A stretch of DNA of 53,203 nt from an uncultured Sulfitobacter sp. (GTDB taxonomy: Bacteria > Pseudomonadota > Alphaproteobacteria > Rhodobacterales > Rhodobacteraceae), in the NCBI GenBank assembly GCA_937928635.1, contig CALFWM010000021.1, forward strand, positions 1 through 53,203, read 5' to 3'. A program made the position numbers and the translations under genes. The notes under the pieces are model-generated. The model made no database searches and had not been told where the DNA came from. It saw only the letters and a program-made list of their open reading frames with translations. This document shows, in pieces, positions 1 to 8,517 of the stretch (positions are counted from its first letter, which is position 1; each line of letters starts with the position of its first letter).

Positions 1-1
1 T

Positions 2-382
2 TCCAGAGGTATCAAACCCCAACTATCCGCAGATTCGGACGCACTAACCCGCGTACCAGTTGCACCAAAGCACCTTTCCACACAGGCGAAAGCTGAGTGG
101 AAACGTATCATGCCACAACTGATCACCCGCCGGATCATCACGAAAGCTGACCTTGGCGGCGTAGAGCATTTTTGCATTTGTGCGGGCGTGGTCAAACAGA
201 TCGAAGAGGAGCGTGCCGCCGCTGGTGGTGCAATCGACATTAAGATGTTTGGCGTTCTCAATCGTGCTGCGCAAACCGCCCGTCAGTTGGCCGCAGAATT
301 TGGCCTGACCCCAACGTCACGCGCCAGAATTGGAACCGTCCAGGCGGATGATGACAGCGACAACCCCTTGGCGGTTAAATGA
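2..382 (+). CDS. Phage terminase small subunit, P27 family (5' end outside window)
   Basis: The small terminase subunit recognises phage DNA and presents it to the large subunit during head packaging. The reading frame is open from base 2, so the start lies upstream of the window; the ATG at 110 is internal. The visible part begins with a segment of the type PKHLSTQAKAEWKRI, runs through ITKADLGGVE and ends with AAEFGLTPTSRARIG. These are the characteristic blocks of P27-type small terminases in the expected order. The stop at 380-382 is four bases before the GTG of the large-subunit fragment, which is the usual TerS-TerL order. The family call is from motif reading. Confidence 0.8.
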   Translation, partial: SRGIKPQLSADSDALTRVPVAPKHLSTQAKAEWKRIMPQLITRRIITKADLGGVEHFCICAGVVKQIEEERAAAGGAIDIKMFGVLNRAAQTARQLAAEFGLTPTSRARIGTVQADDDSDNPLAVK

Positions 383-385
383 CCC

Positions 386-640
386 GTGAACGCCCTATCA
401 CCCATAAGCATTCCACAGGTGGAATCTATCCCGGCCAAGGACGCATCTGCGTTCCCCTCATGGATTTATGACAACAGCCCAATCGCTGATCCTTTCGGGT
501 ATGGCGAAAGAGCCGTTCAATTCCTGAAACGTCTCAGGCACCCAAACAGCGCCGCGCCTAGAGTAACGAAAAACGCCCTAACGTCACCCGGCCATTCCGT
601 AGTCCGTTACACTGTTACAGATCGCGCCGTAACGCATTGA
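386..640 (+). pseudogene. Phage terminase large subunit, N-terminal fragment
   Basis: The frame starts with GTG at 386, directly after the small terminase. It carries the N-terminal signature of HK97-type large terminases, with FPSWIYDNSPI, PFGYGERAVQFL and RLRHPNS. Such proteins are usually well over 500 residues and continue into a Walker A ATPase and a nuclease domain. Here the similarity stops near residue 58 (about base 560), and the last 26 residues read through unrelated sequence before the stop at 638-640. No ATPase or nuclease motif follows, and the tRNA-like att sequence begins 20 bases later. I read this as a packaging gene cut by a deletion that removed the rest of the phage's right arm. 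Confidence 0.72.
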
Positions 641-659
641 TTTATAATGTATATATTAA

Positions 660-684
660 GGTTCAAGTCCCTTCACCCGCACCA
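660..684 (+). other. Probable prophage attachment site: 3' end of a tRNA-Leu-like gene
   Basis: Twenty-five bases read as the T-loop, T-stem, acceptor strand CACCCGC, discriminator A and CCA end of a tRNA. The acceptor sequence and A73 fit tRNA-Leu. No 5' tRNA half lies upstream, where the phage fragment sits. The predicted 5' T-stem base at position 51 does not pair, so identity with the intact tRNA probably starts at 660. This is what the distal att site of an element integrated into a tRNA gene looks like. The intact tRNA and integrase would be left of the window. Confidence 0.65.
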
Positions 685-780
685 CTTGTCGATTTTTCAA
701 TGACCGGACAATTGGCTAACGCGCAGGTTGGGGCTCATGGACGCCGCAAGGCACCCCTTCGCTTAATTGACAGACGCGCT

Positions 781-2148
781 TCAAGACTGCGCAGCCGGGA
801 TCGACATCACAGCGCGCAGGCCGTTGTGCGTGTGCTCAAGGTCCAGATGTCCGCCATGGTTCTTCAGAACGCGCTCGACAATAGAGAGGCCAAGGCCGCT
901 GCCGGGACCGGCATCTGCCTGACCAAAGCGGGCGCAGGCCTGATCCAGCTTGTCGGGCCGGATACCGCAGCCGTTGTCCTGAACGCTAATCTCAATGGCA
1001 TGATCGTTCTGCCGCGCGGAAATTTCGATACACGACAAATCCGCCCCCCCGTGCACCCGCGCATTGATGAGAAGGTTCAGCATCGCCTCTTGCAGCATCA
1101 ATGTGTCGCCCCGCACAAAAAGCGGTTTTTGGGGCGGGGTGACCTTGATCACAACCTCTGGGTCTGCCTTTCCTGTTGAAAAACGGTGCAGGCTGCCTTC
1201 GATCAGCCCGGCCACATTGATCCGATCCCGCGCTGCGTCGCGATGATCGCCGTTGGCCCGCTCATACGAAAGCAGTTGGTTTGTCAGATGCGTCGCCTCG
1301 CGGGCCGCGGTGATCAGTTCCCTGCTGCGCGAGCGGGCGGCTTCGGCGTTTGGGGCACGTTCCACAGACTCGGCCAGGGCGAGTATCCCGGCAATTGGAT
1401 TGCGCAGTTGATGGGCGGCATTTGAGATGAATTCGTCTTTGGAGCTGATGCGCCGGGACACCCGCTCAAGAAGCGTGTTGAGGGTGCGCACCACACCTTT
1501 GACCTCAACGGGCACGCGGCGGCGGATCGGCTCCAGCTCGCTTGGTGTGCGTTGTGCAATGGCGTCCTGTAAATCCAGTAGCGGGCGCAACCCAAGCCCG
1601 ACCCCGAACCAGACAATTGCCGCCACCGACCCAACAATCAGCACAATGACACCGATGGCCCGGTATCCCACAGCCTGCACAAACGATGCCCTGACCTGTG
1701 TGCGCTGCCAAACCGTGATGGTGAACAATCCGTTCAGCCCATCGACGGTCATTGCATCGCGAAACCGAAGCACGCGCACATCCTGCCCCTGATATTTGGC
1801 TTCGTAGTAATACGGGTCCTGCTGATCAGACGACAGATTTGCACCCTGTGCCGGCGGGGTGGCATAGCCCGTCACAAAAACACCGTCAGGGGCGAACACG
1901 TGATAAAAGAGTTCACCCCCCGACGTGTCACTGACCAACCGCCGTGTTGCCGGGCTAAGCGCATCCCCGCCAGACAACGCGACATCCCTCGAAATGGCCA
2001 AGGCGGCAGAGAGAAGGCCGCGATCAAAGATTTCCTCGGCCCGTTTTGTGGTGGTTTGGACCTGCCAGACCGCAGCTATGCCTGCAACCACCAACAGGGG
2101 CACCAGAATGATCAGGATGAGCCGCAGCCGCAGGGAATGCGTGTTCAT
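781..2148 (-). CDS. Sensor histidine kinase, TctE type
   Basis: This is the membrane sensor of a two-component system that probably controls the adjacent tricarboxylate uptake genes. The 455-residue protein has membrane segments at about 8-28 and 163-185 enclosing a periplasmic sensor domain. A HAMP-like linker follows, then a HisKA domain with the phospho-acceptor in SNAAHQLRNPIAG (His246). The C-terminal HATPase domain has the N box (LLINARVHGG), G1 (DNGCGI) and G2 (GSGLGLSI). The ATG overlaps the regulator's stop in ATGA, so the two are translated together. TctE kinases respond to citrate-like tricarboxylates, which fits the divergent Tct-type transporter; the actual ligand is unknown. Confidence 0.9.
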   Translation of the reverse strand: MNTHSLRLRLILIILVPLLVVAGIAAVWQVQTTTKRAEEIFDRGLLSAALAISRDVALSGGDALSPATRRLVSDTSGGELFYHVFAPDGVFVTGYATPPAQGANLSSDQQDPYYYEAKYQGQDVRVLRFRDAMTVDGLNGLFTITVWQRTQVRASFVQAVGYRAIGVIVLIVGSVAAIVWFGVGLGLRPLLDLQDAIAQRTPSELEPIRRRVPVEVKGVVRTLNTLLERVSRRISSKDEFISNAAHQLRNPIAGILALAESVERAPNAEAARSRSRELITAAREATHLTNQLLSYERANGDHRDAARDRINVAGLIEGSLHRFSTGKADPEVVIKVTPPQKPLFVRGDTLMLQEAMLNLLINARVHGGADLSCIEISARQNDHAIEISVQDNGCGIRPDKLDQACARFGQADAGPGSGLGLSIVERVLKNHGGHLDLEHTHNGLRAVMSIPAAQS

Positions 2149-2819
2149 GCGCCGGGCTGCTGCTGGAGTTGGTAGCCGAGGCCACGCGCCGTGTTGATTT
2201 CGATGTGATAGGGCCTGAGCCGCGCACGGAGCCGGGAGACATAGACCTCAATCACGCGTTCTTCGATATCGCTGCCCGTGCCGTAGACATGATCTAGCAG
2301 CGCCGATTTAGGAATGCGACGGCCATCGGCCAGGATAAGGCATTCAAATATCGAAAGCTCGCGGCGCGGAATGTCCAGCGCCCTCTCACCCGCCATCAAC
2401 TGACGGGCGGACACATCAAATTGCAAGGGACCAATGCTGCGCACCTGCCGGGAACTGTCGGTTCTGCGGCGGCTGAGCGCGCGGACCCGTGCCTCCAGCT
2501 CGTCCATCTCGAAAGGCTTGATAAGGTAGTCATCGGCCCCGGCATCCAGCCCGATCACCCGGTCCTTGATGTCTGCGCGCGCTGTCAGCAACACGACCGG
2601 GCGTGGATCATTGCGGGCGCGCAGGTCGCGCAGGATTTCAAGCCCGTCCATGCCCGGCAGATTGATATCGAGGATGATCAGGTCTGACGTATCGGTGGCC
2701 AAAAACTGCGCGGCCTCAATCCCGTCGTGCAACATGTCCACGGCGTGGCCTGCGTCCTGCAGCCGGTAGGCGATACCCTTGGAAAGCCCGATATTGTCTT
2801 CGACCAACGTGATCCGCAT
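2145..2819 (-). CDS. Response regulator, OmpR/PhoB class, TctD type
   Basis: This DNA-binding partner of the overlapping histidine kinase should activate the divergent transporter operon. The receiver domain (about 1-115) has the acidic pair E7/D8, the phospho-acceptor D51 in LIILDINLPGMDG, the switch Thr in VLLTARAD and Lys in DDYLIKPF. A winged-helix domain follows (about 125-220), with RELSIFECLI and VIEVYVSRLRARL. I chose the ATG at 2819 (MRITLVEDN), where the family starts; a TTG at 2837 in the same frame is an unlikely alternative. The gap of about 135 bp to the TctC gene must hold both divergent promoters. Confidence 0.9.
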   Translation of the reverse strand: MRITLVEDNIGLSKGIAYRLQDAGHAVDMLHDGIEAAQFLATDTSDLIILDINLPGMDGLEILRDLRARNDPRPVVLLTARADIKDRVIGLDAGADDYLIKPFEMDELEARVRALSRRRTDSSRQVRSIGPLQFDVSARQLMAGERALDIPRRELSIFECLILADGRRIPKSALLDHVYGTGSDIEERVIEVYVSRLRARLRPYHIEINTARGLGYQLQQQPGA

Positions 2820-2954
2820 CTTTTTTCGCCGCTGCAAGTTTCGTGCAAGGTTCGCAGGTCACTTTGTGAAGATCAACCGGGCGCAGGACGTGCGGTTTTG
2901 AGTATGTATCCCCGGCTCGGGAAGGGCGGGGTGACATTTCCAGGGAGGAAAAAC

Positions 2955-4061
2955 ATGTCTAAACTGAACACAACGCGCCGCACGGCGCTTGGCCTTGTTG
3001 CGGCAGCCGCGGCAGCCTTCGGTATGCAAGCCCATGCGGGCGGCCACGGGATTGATCTGGCGGGCAAGACCGTCGAATGGATCATCCCATTTTCCGAAAC
3101 AGGCGGTTCTGCCAAATGGGCGAACTTTTACGCGCCACTTCTGTCCGAAGCGCTGCCGGGCCAGCCCACGGTTGTGGTTAAGTTCATGCCGGGTGCAGGC
3201 TCCACCAAGGGCGCGAACTTCTTTCAGGAACAATCCTATGAAGACGGCACGCTGATTTTTGGCTCTTCGGGGTCTACGCAATTCCCGTTCCTGCTTGGGG
3301 ATCCACGGGTGAAGTACAACTATGCGGACTGGAATGTCGTGCTGGCCTCCGGCACCGGCGGCGTGGCCTATTTGCCGCTCGAAACAGCGGCGAAAATGGA
3401 CGGTCTTGATGCCTCGGGGCTGCAGGGGATGGACTTTATCTATGGCAATCAGGGCGCAACCCGTCTGGATCTGGTGCCAACGCTGGCATGGGAAATGCTG
3501 GGCCTGAATGTGGAAAGTGTGATGGGCATCAAGGGCCGTGGCGATGGCCGGCTGATGTTTGAACGCGGCGAGGCGAACATTGATTATCAAACGTCATCGT
3601 CCTACCTTAAGGGTGTGACGCCTTTGGTTGAGGCGGGCACCGCCGTGCCGATGATGACATGGGGCGCGCTGGACGATGCGGGCAACATTGTGCGTGACCC
3701 CACGTTCCCAGATATCCCAACGTTCAAGGAAGTCTGCGAGGCCACCAATGGCTGCGAAACCTCCGGTGAGAAGTGGGACGCCTGGAAGGCCTTCTTTGTG
3801 GCCGGTTTCCCGGCGCAAAAGATGGTGTTCTTGCCAAATGGGGCGTCCAACGACGCAATTGTCACCTACACCAAGGCGTTTGAGGACGTAAAAGCCCGCG
3901 TAGACTTTGCCGAGATTTCCGGCGCGCGGCTGGGCAAATACCCGCAGATGACGGGCGAAAAGGCGCAAACCGCCCTGGCCAGCGCAACACAGGTGCCTGC
4001 GGCGGCAAAAGCCTTTGTGGTCAACTGGCTGCAAGATAAATACGGCGTTTCGCTGAAGTAA
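2955..4061 (+). CDS. Tripartite tricarboxylate transporter substrate-binding protein (TctC family)
   Basis: This periplasmic receptor of a TTT transporter captures a carboxylate and delivers it to the TctA/TctB membrane unit. The ATG at 2955 has a strong ribosome-binding site (GGGAGG at 2943-2948) and starts a Sec or Tat-like signal (TTRRTALGLVAAAAAAFG) ending near AQAHAG. The mature protein carries the VEWIIPFSETGGSAKWA element near its N-terminus, the TctC counterpart of the family's VPF-GG ligand loop, and PGAGSTKGANFF. The 368 residues are slightly longer than many TctC proteins. A stem-loop with a T run follows the stop, so the receptor may be made in excess over the permease. Confidence 0.9.
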   Translation: MSKLNTTRRTALGLVAAAAAAFGMQAHAGGHGIDLAGKTVEWIIPFSETGGSAKWANFYAPLLSEALPGQPTVVVKFMPGAGSTKGANFFQEQSYEDGTLIFGSSGSTQFPFLLGDPRVKYNYADWNVVLASGTGGVAYLPLETAAKMDGLDASGLQGMDFIYGNQGATRLDLVPTLAWEMLGLNVESVMGIKGRGDGRLMFERGEANIDYQTSSSYLKGVTPLVEAGTAVPMMTWGALDDAGNIVRDPTFPDIPTFKEVCEATNGCETSGEKWDAWKAFFVAGFPAQKMVFLPNGASNDAIVTYTKAFEDVKARVDFAEISGARLGKYPQMTGEKAQTALASATQVPAAAKAFVVNWLQDKYGVSLK

Positions 4062-4076
4062 GCTCTGCTTTTTGAG

Positions 4077-4106
4077 CGCCCCGCGTGTCGTGAGCGGGGC
4101 GTTTTT
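4077..4106 (+). terminator. Stem-loop with T run after tctC
   Basis: An 8-bp perfect stem (CGCCCCGC at 4077-4084, GCGGGGCG at 4094-4101) is followed by five T. It lies between the binding-protein gene and the permease gene of the same operon. It is more likely a partial terminator or mRNA 3'-protecting hairpin than a full stop. Confidence 0.75.
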
Positions 4107-4132
4107 CCGAGCAAAGCGGGGGACGCGCCGGC

Positions 4133-6160
4133 ATGGAAATTATCGCAACCGCGCTGCCGGCACTGGGTGACGCCTGGGCCTTGATCCTGCAACCGGTGGT
4201 CTTGGGCTATCTGGTGCTGGGCGTCCTGATGGGGCTTTGCATCGGCGTGTTTCCGGGCTTGGGTGGCATTGCGGGGCTGTCATTGCTCTTGCCTTTCATG
4301 TTCGGGATGGACCCGATCCTGGGCCTTGCCCTGATGATCGGGATGGTCGCGGTGGTGCCCACCTCTGACACCTTCGCCTCTGTTCTGATGGGTATTCCGG
4401 GCTCCTCTGCCTCGCAGGCCACGGTCCTTGACGGTTTTCCGATGGCCAAACGGGGGCAGGCGGCGCGTGCGCTGTCAGCGGCCTTTGCCTCCTCGCTCTT
4501 TGGCGGGTTGGTGGGGGCCAGCTTCCTCACTCTGTTTATCCTCGTGGCCCGGCCTGTCGTGCTGGAGTTCCGCACGCCTGAACTGTTGATGATCACGCTT
4601 TTTGGCCTGTCGATGGTCGGCATCCTTGCCGGGCGTGTTGCGATCAAGGGGCTGGTGGCTGCGGGGCTGGGCATGTTGATTGGCACGATCGGGGAGGGCG
4701 CATCTTCGGGTGATCTGCGCATGTCGAGCTATGATTTCCCCTATCTCACGGACGGGCTCAAGCTGGTGATTGTGGGGCTTGGCATCTTTGCCATCCCGGA
4801 GATCATTGCGTTGCTGCGTCAGGACCGCGCGATCAGTGAGGAACCGCAGCTGGGGGGCGGCTGGCTGGACGGCGTCAAGGATTGGTTCGCCAACATCTGG
4901 CTCTCCGTGCGCTGTTCGATCATTGGCGTTGTGGTTGGCGTTATCCCCGGGTTGGGAGGGTCGGTGGTCGACTGGATTGCCTATGGCCATGCGGTGCAGA
5001 CCACACAGGACAAATCGAATTTCGGCAACGGCGAAGTGCGCGGCGTGATCGGGCCGGAAAGCTCCAACAACGCCAAAGAAGGCGGCGGGCTGGTGCCCAC
5101 GCTCCTGTTCGGCATTCCCGGTTCCGGCTCTATGGCGATTTTCATCGGCGCGATTGCGCTGCTGGGGTCTGGTCAGATCGAAGTCGGCCCGGGGATGCTG
5201 AAAAACAACCTCGACATTACCTATTCAATTGTCTGGCTGCTGGCGCTGGCCAATGTGGTGGGCACCGTGATCTGCATCGCAGCCTCCGGCGGGATTGCAA
5301 AACTGACCACCATCCGCTTTGCCTTGCTCGCACCGTTCCTGTTCATGATCATCAGCTTTGCGGCGTTCCAGTCCGGCCAGAACCTGATGGATCTGGTGGC
5401 GCTCTTTGGCATCGGGTTCCTTGGCATCCTGATGCGCCGCTTTGATTGGTCGCGTCCGGCGTTTCTGATCGGATTTGTGCTGTCCAATCCGGCAGAGACC
5501 TATGCCAATCAGGCCGTGCAAATCGCGCAATCGCGCTTCCGCAAGGGGTTTGAAGAGGGGCTGGAGTATATCTTTTCACCGATTGTGATTGTGTTGATTG
5601 TGATCACGGTGGTGTCCGTGGTTCTGGGGCTGCGGCAGGCCAGGAACATCATGGCCGAAGGCGATGTGCCCTCCGGCAGCAAGCGTGCGCCGCTGATCTT
5701 CCTGCTCTGTGTGACGGGGTATATCGCTTATGCGTTCTACGACGCGGCCTCGATCCCGAGCTTTAGCCGCGACCGTACGTTCCCGATGTTTGTGGCCGGG
5801 GCCTGTTTGTTGGGCTGTGCGGTCCTGATTGTGCGTATGGTGCTCAGGCCTGAGACAGACACGATCTTTGCGGATCGCGAAAGAGAGGGCGAAGACGCAC
5901 AGGCAACCCATGGGTTGTGGTCAACTCTGGCTTGGTTTGCCGCCCTCCTGATCCTGACCTCGCTGCAGGGGTTCATTCTGGCGCTTGCGTTGTTCCTGTT
6001 CGCCTTTTTGAAAATCCGCGCGGGCTTGGGTGCGGTCAGCGCTGCGATCTACACCGCCTGCGGTATCGCATTTATGTGCGCGATGGCCGCGGCCCTGAAC
6101 CGCGATTTTCCACCGGGTCTGTTGCAAGACTATGCAGACCTGCCATGGCCACTGGGCTAG
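4133..6160 (+). CDS. Tripartite tricarboxylate transporter permease, TctA-TctB fusion
   Basis: This is the membrane part of the TTT transporter. Residues 1 to about 505 are TctA, with about 11-12 membrane segments. It has the family glycine-rich loops FPGLGGIAGL near residue 42 and IPGLGGSVVDW near 270, and the signature PESSNNAKEGG followed by LLFGIPGSGSMAI. From about 520 the sequence changes to a TctB-like unit of four membrane segments with DRTFPMFVAG and a final LNRDFPPGLLQ. TctA is usually about 500 residues and TctB a separate gene of about 150-170, so the 675-residue length fits a fusion. No separate tctB is present. The next gene starts 8 bp downstream. Confidence 0.9.
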   Translation: MEIIATALPALGDAWALILQPVVLGYLVLGVLMGLCIGVFPGLGGIAGLSLLLPFMFGMDPILGLALMIGMVAVVPTSDTFASVLMGIPGSSASQATVLDGFPMAKRGQAARALSAAFASSLFGGLVGASFLTLFILVARPVVLEFRTPELLMITLFGLSMVGILAGRVAIKGLVAAGLGMLIGTIGEGASSGDLRMSSYDFPYLTDGLKLVIVGLGIFAIPEIIALLRQDRAISEEPQLGGGWLDGVKDWFANIWLSVRCSIIGVVVGVIPGLGGSVVDWIAYGHAVQTTQDKSNFGNGEVRGVIGPESSNNAKEGGGLVPTLLFGIPGSGSMAIFIGAIALLGSGQIEVGPGMLKNNLDITYSIVWLLALANVVGTVICIAASGGIAKLTTIRFALLAPFLFMIISFAAFQSGQNLMDLVALFGIGFLGILMRRFDWSRPAFLIGFVLSNPAETYANQAVQIAQSRFRKGFEEGLEYIFSPIVIVLIVITVVSVVLGLRQARNIMAEGDVPSGSKRAPLIFLLCVTGYIAYAFYDAASIPSFSRDRTFPMFVAGACLLGCAVLIVRMVLRPETDTIFADREREGEDAQATHGLWSTLAWFAALLILTSLQGFILALALFLFAFLKIRAGLGAVSAAIYTACGIAFMCAMAAALNRDFPPGLLQDYADLPWPLG

Positions 6161-6168
6161 GAGGGCAG

Positions 6169-7245
6169 ATGTCACAAACCGAAATCCCGTTTCTGCTGAT
6201 GCGCGGCGGCACCTCGCGCGGGCCCTATCTCAACCGGGCTGACTTGCCCGAAAACCCGGATGACCTTGCTGCGGTTTTGCTGGCCATCATCGGCTCTGGC
6301 CATCCGTTGAACATCGACGGTTTGGGAGGCGGGGTGGCGGTGACCACAAAGGTGGCGATGCTGTCGCGCTCCGATGACCCATGGGCGGACATCGACTATT
6401 TGTTTGCGCAGGTCAGCGTGGAGGACAGGCTTGTTGATTTCAATCCTACCTGCGGCAACATCCTGTCAGGGGTTGCCCCTGCGGCCATCGAAATGGGTCT
6501 GATTGACGCCCGGGACGGCGAAACGCCGGTCAACATCCGCGCTGTCAACACAGGTGCCAAGGTGGCCGCGCTTGTACAGACACCGGGCAGGGTGGTCAGC
6601 TATGCGGGCGACACGGCAATTGACGGTGTACCGGGCACCTCCGCGCCGGTGGCCTTGCAGTTTATGGAAACGGTCGGGGGCGTGACGGGGGCGTTTTTGC
6701 CCACCGGAAATCTGGTCGATGTCATTGATGGCATCGAGGTCACCTGCATGGATGTCGCGATGCCCATGGTGATTGCGAGCGCCGCAAGTTTCGGGCTGAG
6801 TGGTCATGAGACGGCAGCAGAGCTAGATGAAAATCGGGGTTTCTTTGCCGGGATGGAGGCCCTGCGGCTCAAGGCGGGGGAATTGATGGGCATGGGGGAT
6901 GTCTCCAGATCTGTGACCCCCAAATTTGGCCTTGTCGCGCGGCCCGCACAGGGCGGAACGATGGCCGCACGGTATTTCACGCCGTGGAAATGTCACCCGG
7001 CGATGGCTGTCACCGGCGCGCAGTGTTTGGCCTCATGCGTGTTAACGCCGGGCACAGTGGCCGACATGGCCATCCCGGATCACGCGCCCGCACATGTGGT
7101 TCTGGAACATGCCTGCGGGACAATCGAGGTGGTTGTGGACTTTGCACATACGCCCTCGGGGTTTGAGGTACGCTCCGCTGGTATGGTGCGCACGGCGCGA
7201 AAGATTGCGGCTGGAAAGGTGTTTGTGCCAGCAGAGCGGCAATGA
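6169..7245 (+). CDS. PrpF/GalD-family isomerase (4-oxalomesaconate tautomerase or aconitate isomerase)
   Basis: This 358-residue cytoplasmic protein belongs to the PrpF family of cofactor-free isomerases with a diaminopimelate-epimerase-like fold. Members interconvert 4-oxalomesaconate tautomers (GalD) or cis and trans forms of aconitates (PrpF). Visible signatures are LLMRGGTSRGPY at the N-terminus, NIDGLGG, TTKVAML, NPTCGNILSGVAPAAIE, DVIDGIEVTCMDVAMP and ARYFTPWKCHPAMAVTGA. The start at 6169 follows GGAGGGC and leaves an 8-bp gap to the permease; upstream in-frame starts lie inside the permease gene. Co-location with a TcuA-like dehydrogenase and a TTT transporter makes trans-aconitate or cis-aconitate a likely substrate, but a tautomerase of aromatic ring-cleavage products is possible. 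Confidence 0.85.
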   Translation: MSQTEIPFLLMRGGTSRGPYLNRADLPENPDDLAAVLLAIIGSGHPLNIDGLGGGVAVTTKVAMLSRSDDPWADIDYLFAQVSVEDRLVDFNPTCGNILSGVAPAAIEMGLIDARDGETPVNIRAVNTGAKVAALVQTPGRVVSYAGDTAIDGVPGTSAPVALQFMETVGGVTGAFLPTGNLVDVIDGIEVTCMDVAMPMVIASAASFGLSGHETAAELDENRGFFAGMEALRLKAGELMGMGDVSRSVTPKFGLVARPAQGGTMAARYFTPWKCHPAMAVTGAQCLASCVLTPGTVADMAIPDHAPAHVVLEHACGTIEVVVDFAHTPSGFEVRSAGMVRTARKIAAGKVFVPAERQ

Positions 7246-7266
7246 AAAATTGACTTTCACGCACAT

Positions 7267-7286
7267 TTGTATACCATGGTATACAA
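7267..7286. promoter_or_regulatory. Perfect 20-bp palindrome, likely repressor operator
   Basis: The sequence TTGTATACCATGGTATACAA is identical on both strands. It sits in the gap between the PrpF-family gene and the small gene at 7304, followed by TATAAT at 7286-7291 that could be a -10 box overlapping its edge. The half-sites TTGTATAC and TGGTATAC resemble operators of FCD-type GntR regulators. No GntR gene is in the window, so the regulator would act from elsewhere. It would split the cluster into separately controlled halves. Confidence 0.65.
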
Positions 7287-7303
7287 TATAATTGGAGATC
7301 GCG

Positions 7304-7543
7304 ATGAACGATAGTTTTAAGGCCTGTATGATTGCTGCACGGGCGGAATTCAAAGCTGCAAAACAGCTCATCCAGCGTGAAATTTCCAGCTACCCGGCGC
7401 CAATTGCGGGCTGTGATGTTCAGTTTAACGGGTTGCTTGCAGATCGGCAGAGGATTTCCGCTGCATTGCAATCTCTTGATGAGGTGGTTTTTGTGCCAAC
7501 GCCCCGGACGCCCCGCCCGAATGCGGGAATCGAGAGCAGATGA
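7304..7543 (+). CDS. Small conserved-looking protein of unknown function
   Basis: This 79-residue protein is not recognised. The ATG at 7304 follows TTGGAGA (7292-7298), a good ribosome-binding site; an earlier in-frame start at 7292 lies inside it. The protein is probably cytoplasmic: there is no signal or membrane segment. A helical N-terminal half with several Lys and Arg (AARAEFKAAKQLIQREI) is followed by CDVQFNGLLADRQRI and a proline-rich tail VFVPTPRTPRP. Its stop overlaps the start of the dehydrogenase in ATGA, and it lies directly downstream of the palindromic operator, which argues that it is a real, co-expressed gene. Confidence 0.65.
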   Translation: MNDSFKACMIAARAEFKAAKQLIQREISSYPAPIAGCDVQFNGLLADRQRISAALQSLDEVVFVPTPRTPRPNAGIESR

Positions 7544-8517
7544 AAGTCCATATTCTGGATGACTGGTTTGACACCCTGCGTGGGCTGCCGTGCTATAAAA
7601 AACTGGCCGCCCATGCGGTGACCGTCTGGACGGATCATGAACCTGACCCTGTGAAACTCGCCGCCCGTCTGCAAGAAGCCGAGGCGCTGGTGTTGTTCCG
7701 CGAACGCACCAGGATTGGCGGCGCACTTTTGTCTCGATTGCCCCATCTCAAACTGATTTCCCAACGCAGCGTATACCCCCATATTGATGTTGAGGCCTGT
7801 TCGCAGCATGGCGTGCTTTTGTGCTCCAATATGCACTCGGATACCCCGTCTTATGCGGCGGCGGAGCATACCTTGGCGCTGATCCTCGCAAGCTATCGCC
7901 AAATCCCTCAACAGGTTGCCTCTGTCCGCGCAGGGTGGTGGCAAGCGGGTGTTGGCCGGACCTTGCGTGGCAAAACACTGGGGCTTTACGGCTATGGCCG
8001 GATTGCAAAGGCAGTAGCCGGTTACGCCAAAGCGATTGGCATGCGCGTGCAGTGGTGGTCCTCTGACGAGGGCCGCGCGCGCGCTGACGCGGACGGAGAA
8101 ACCGTTGCCGCCTCCCGCGCGGCATTCTTTGGGTCTTCCGACATTGTAAGCGTCCATGTCCGCCTGAAACCTGCCACACGCGGCTGTATCACCGCCAAAG
8201 ATCTGGCCGCATTGCAAGAGCGCGCCTTGTTTGTGAATACCTCGCGCGCCGGGCTGGTCGCGCAGGGCGCGCTGGAGGCTGAAATTGCGCGGGGCCGGAT
8301 CTTTGCGGCAGTTGACGTGTTTGACCAAGAACCGCTGACGGACACATCCAACCCGTTGTTGCGCCACCCGAATGTCCTGCCAACGCCGCATATCGGGTAT
8401 GTCACGGAAGACGAGTTTGACCTGCAATTTTCGGACATCTTTGATCAGGTCAATGCCTTTGCCGCAGGTGCGCCCATTCACATCATCAATCCGGACATCA
8501 GAAAGGGGACGGCATGA
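7540..8517 (+). CDS. D-isomer-specific 2-hydroxyacid dehydrogenase, NAD-dependent
   Basis: This enzyme interconverts a 2-hydroxy acid and a 2-keto acid with NAD(P). The 325-residue protein has the usual split: a catalytic domain at both termini and a central Rossmann domain with the dinucleotide loop LGLYGYGRIAKAV. Expected active-site residues are Arg in NTSRAGLV, Glu in DVFDQEPL and His in PTPHIGYV. It overlaps both neighbours by ATGA, inside an operon with a small protein and an FAD enzyme. The substrate cannot be read from the sequence; a hydroxy-tricarboxylate or an intermediate of its breakdown is plausible. The N-terminal domain (HILDDWFDTLRGLPCY) resembles those of putative hydroxyacid dehydrogenases of unknown substrate. 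Confidence 0.85.
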   Translation: MKVHILDDWFDTLRGLPCYKKLAAHAVTVWTDHEPDPVKLAARLQEAEALVLFRERTRIGGALLSRLPHLKLISQRSVYPHIDVEACSQHGVLLCSNMHSDTPSYAAAEHTLALILASYRQIPQQVASVRAGWWQAGVGRTLRGKTLGLYGYGRIAKAVAGYAKAIGMRVQWWSSDEGRARADADGETVAASRAAFFGSSDIVSVHVRLKPATRGCITAKDLAALQERALFVNTSRAGLVAQGALEAEIARGRIFAAVDVFDQEPLTDTSNPLLRHPNVLPTPHIGYVTEDEFDLQFSDIFDQVNAFAAGAPIHIINPDIRKGTA

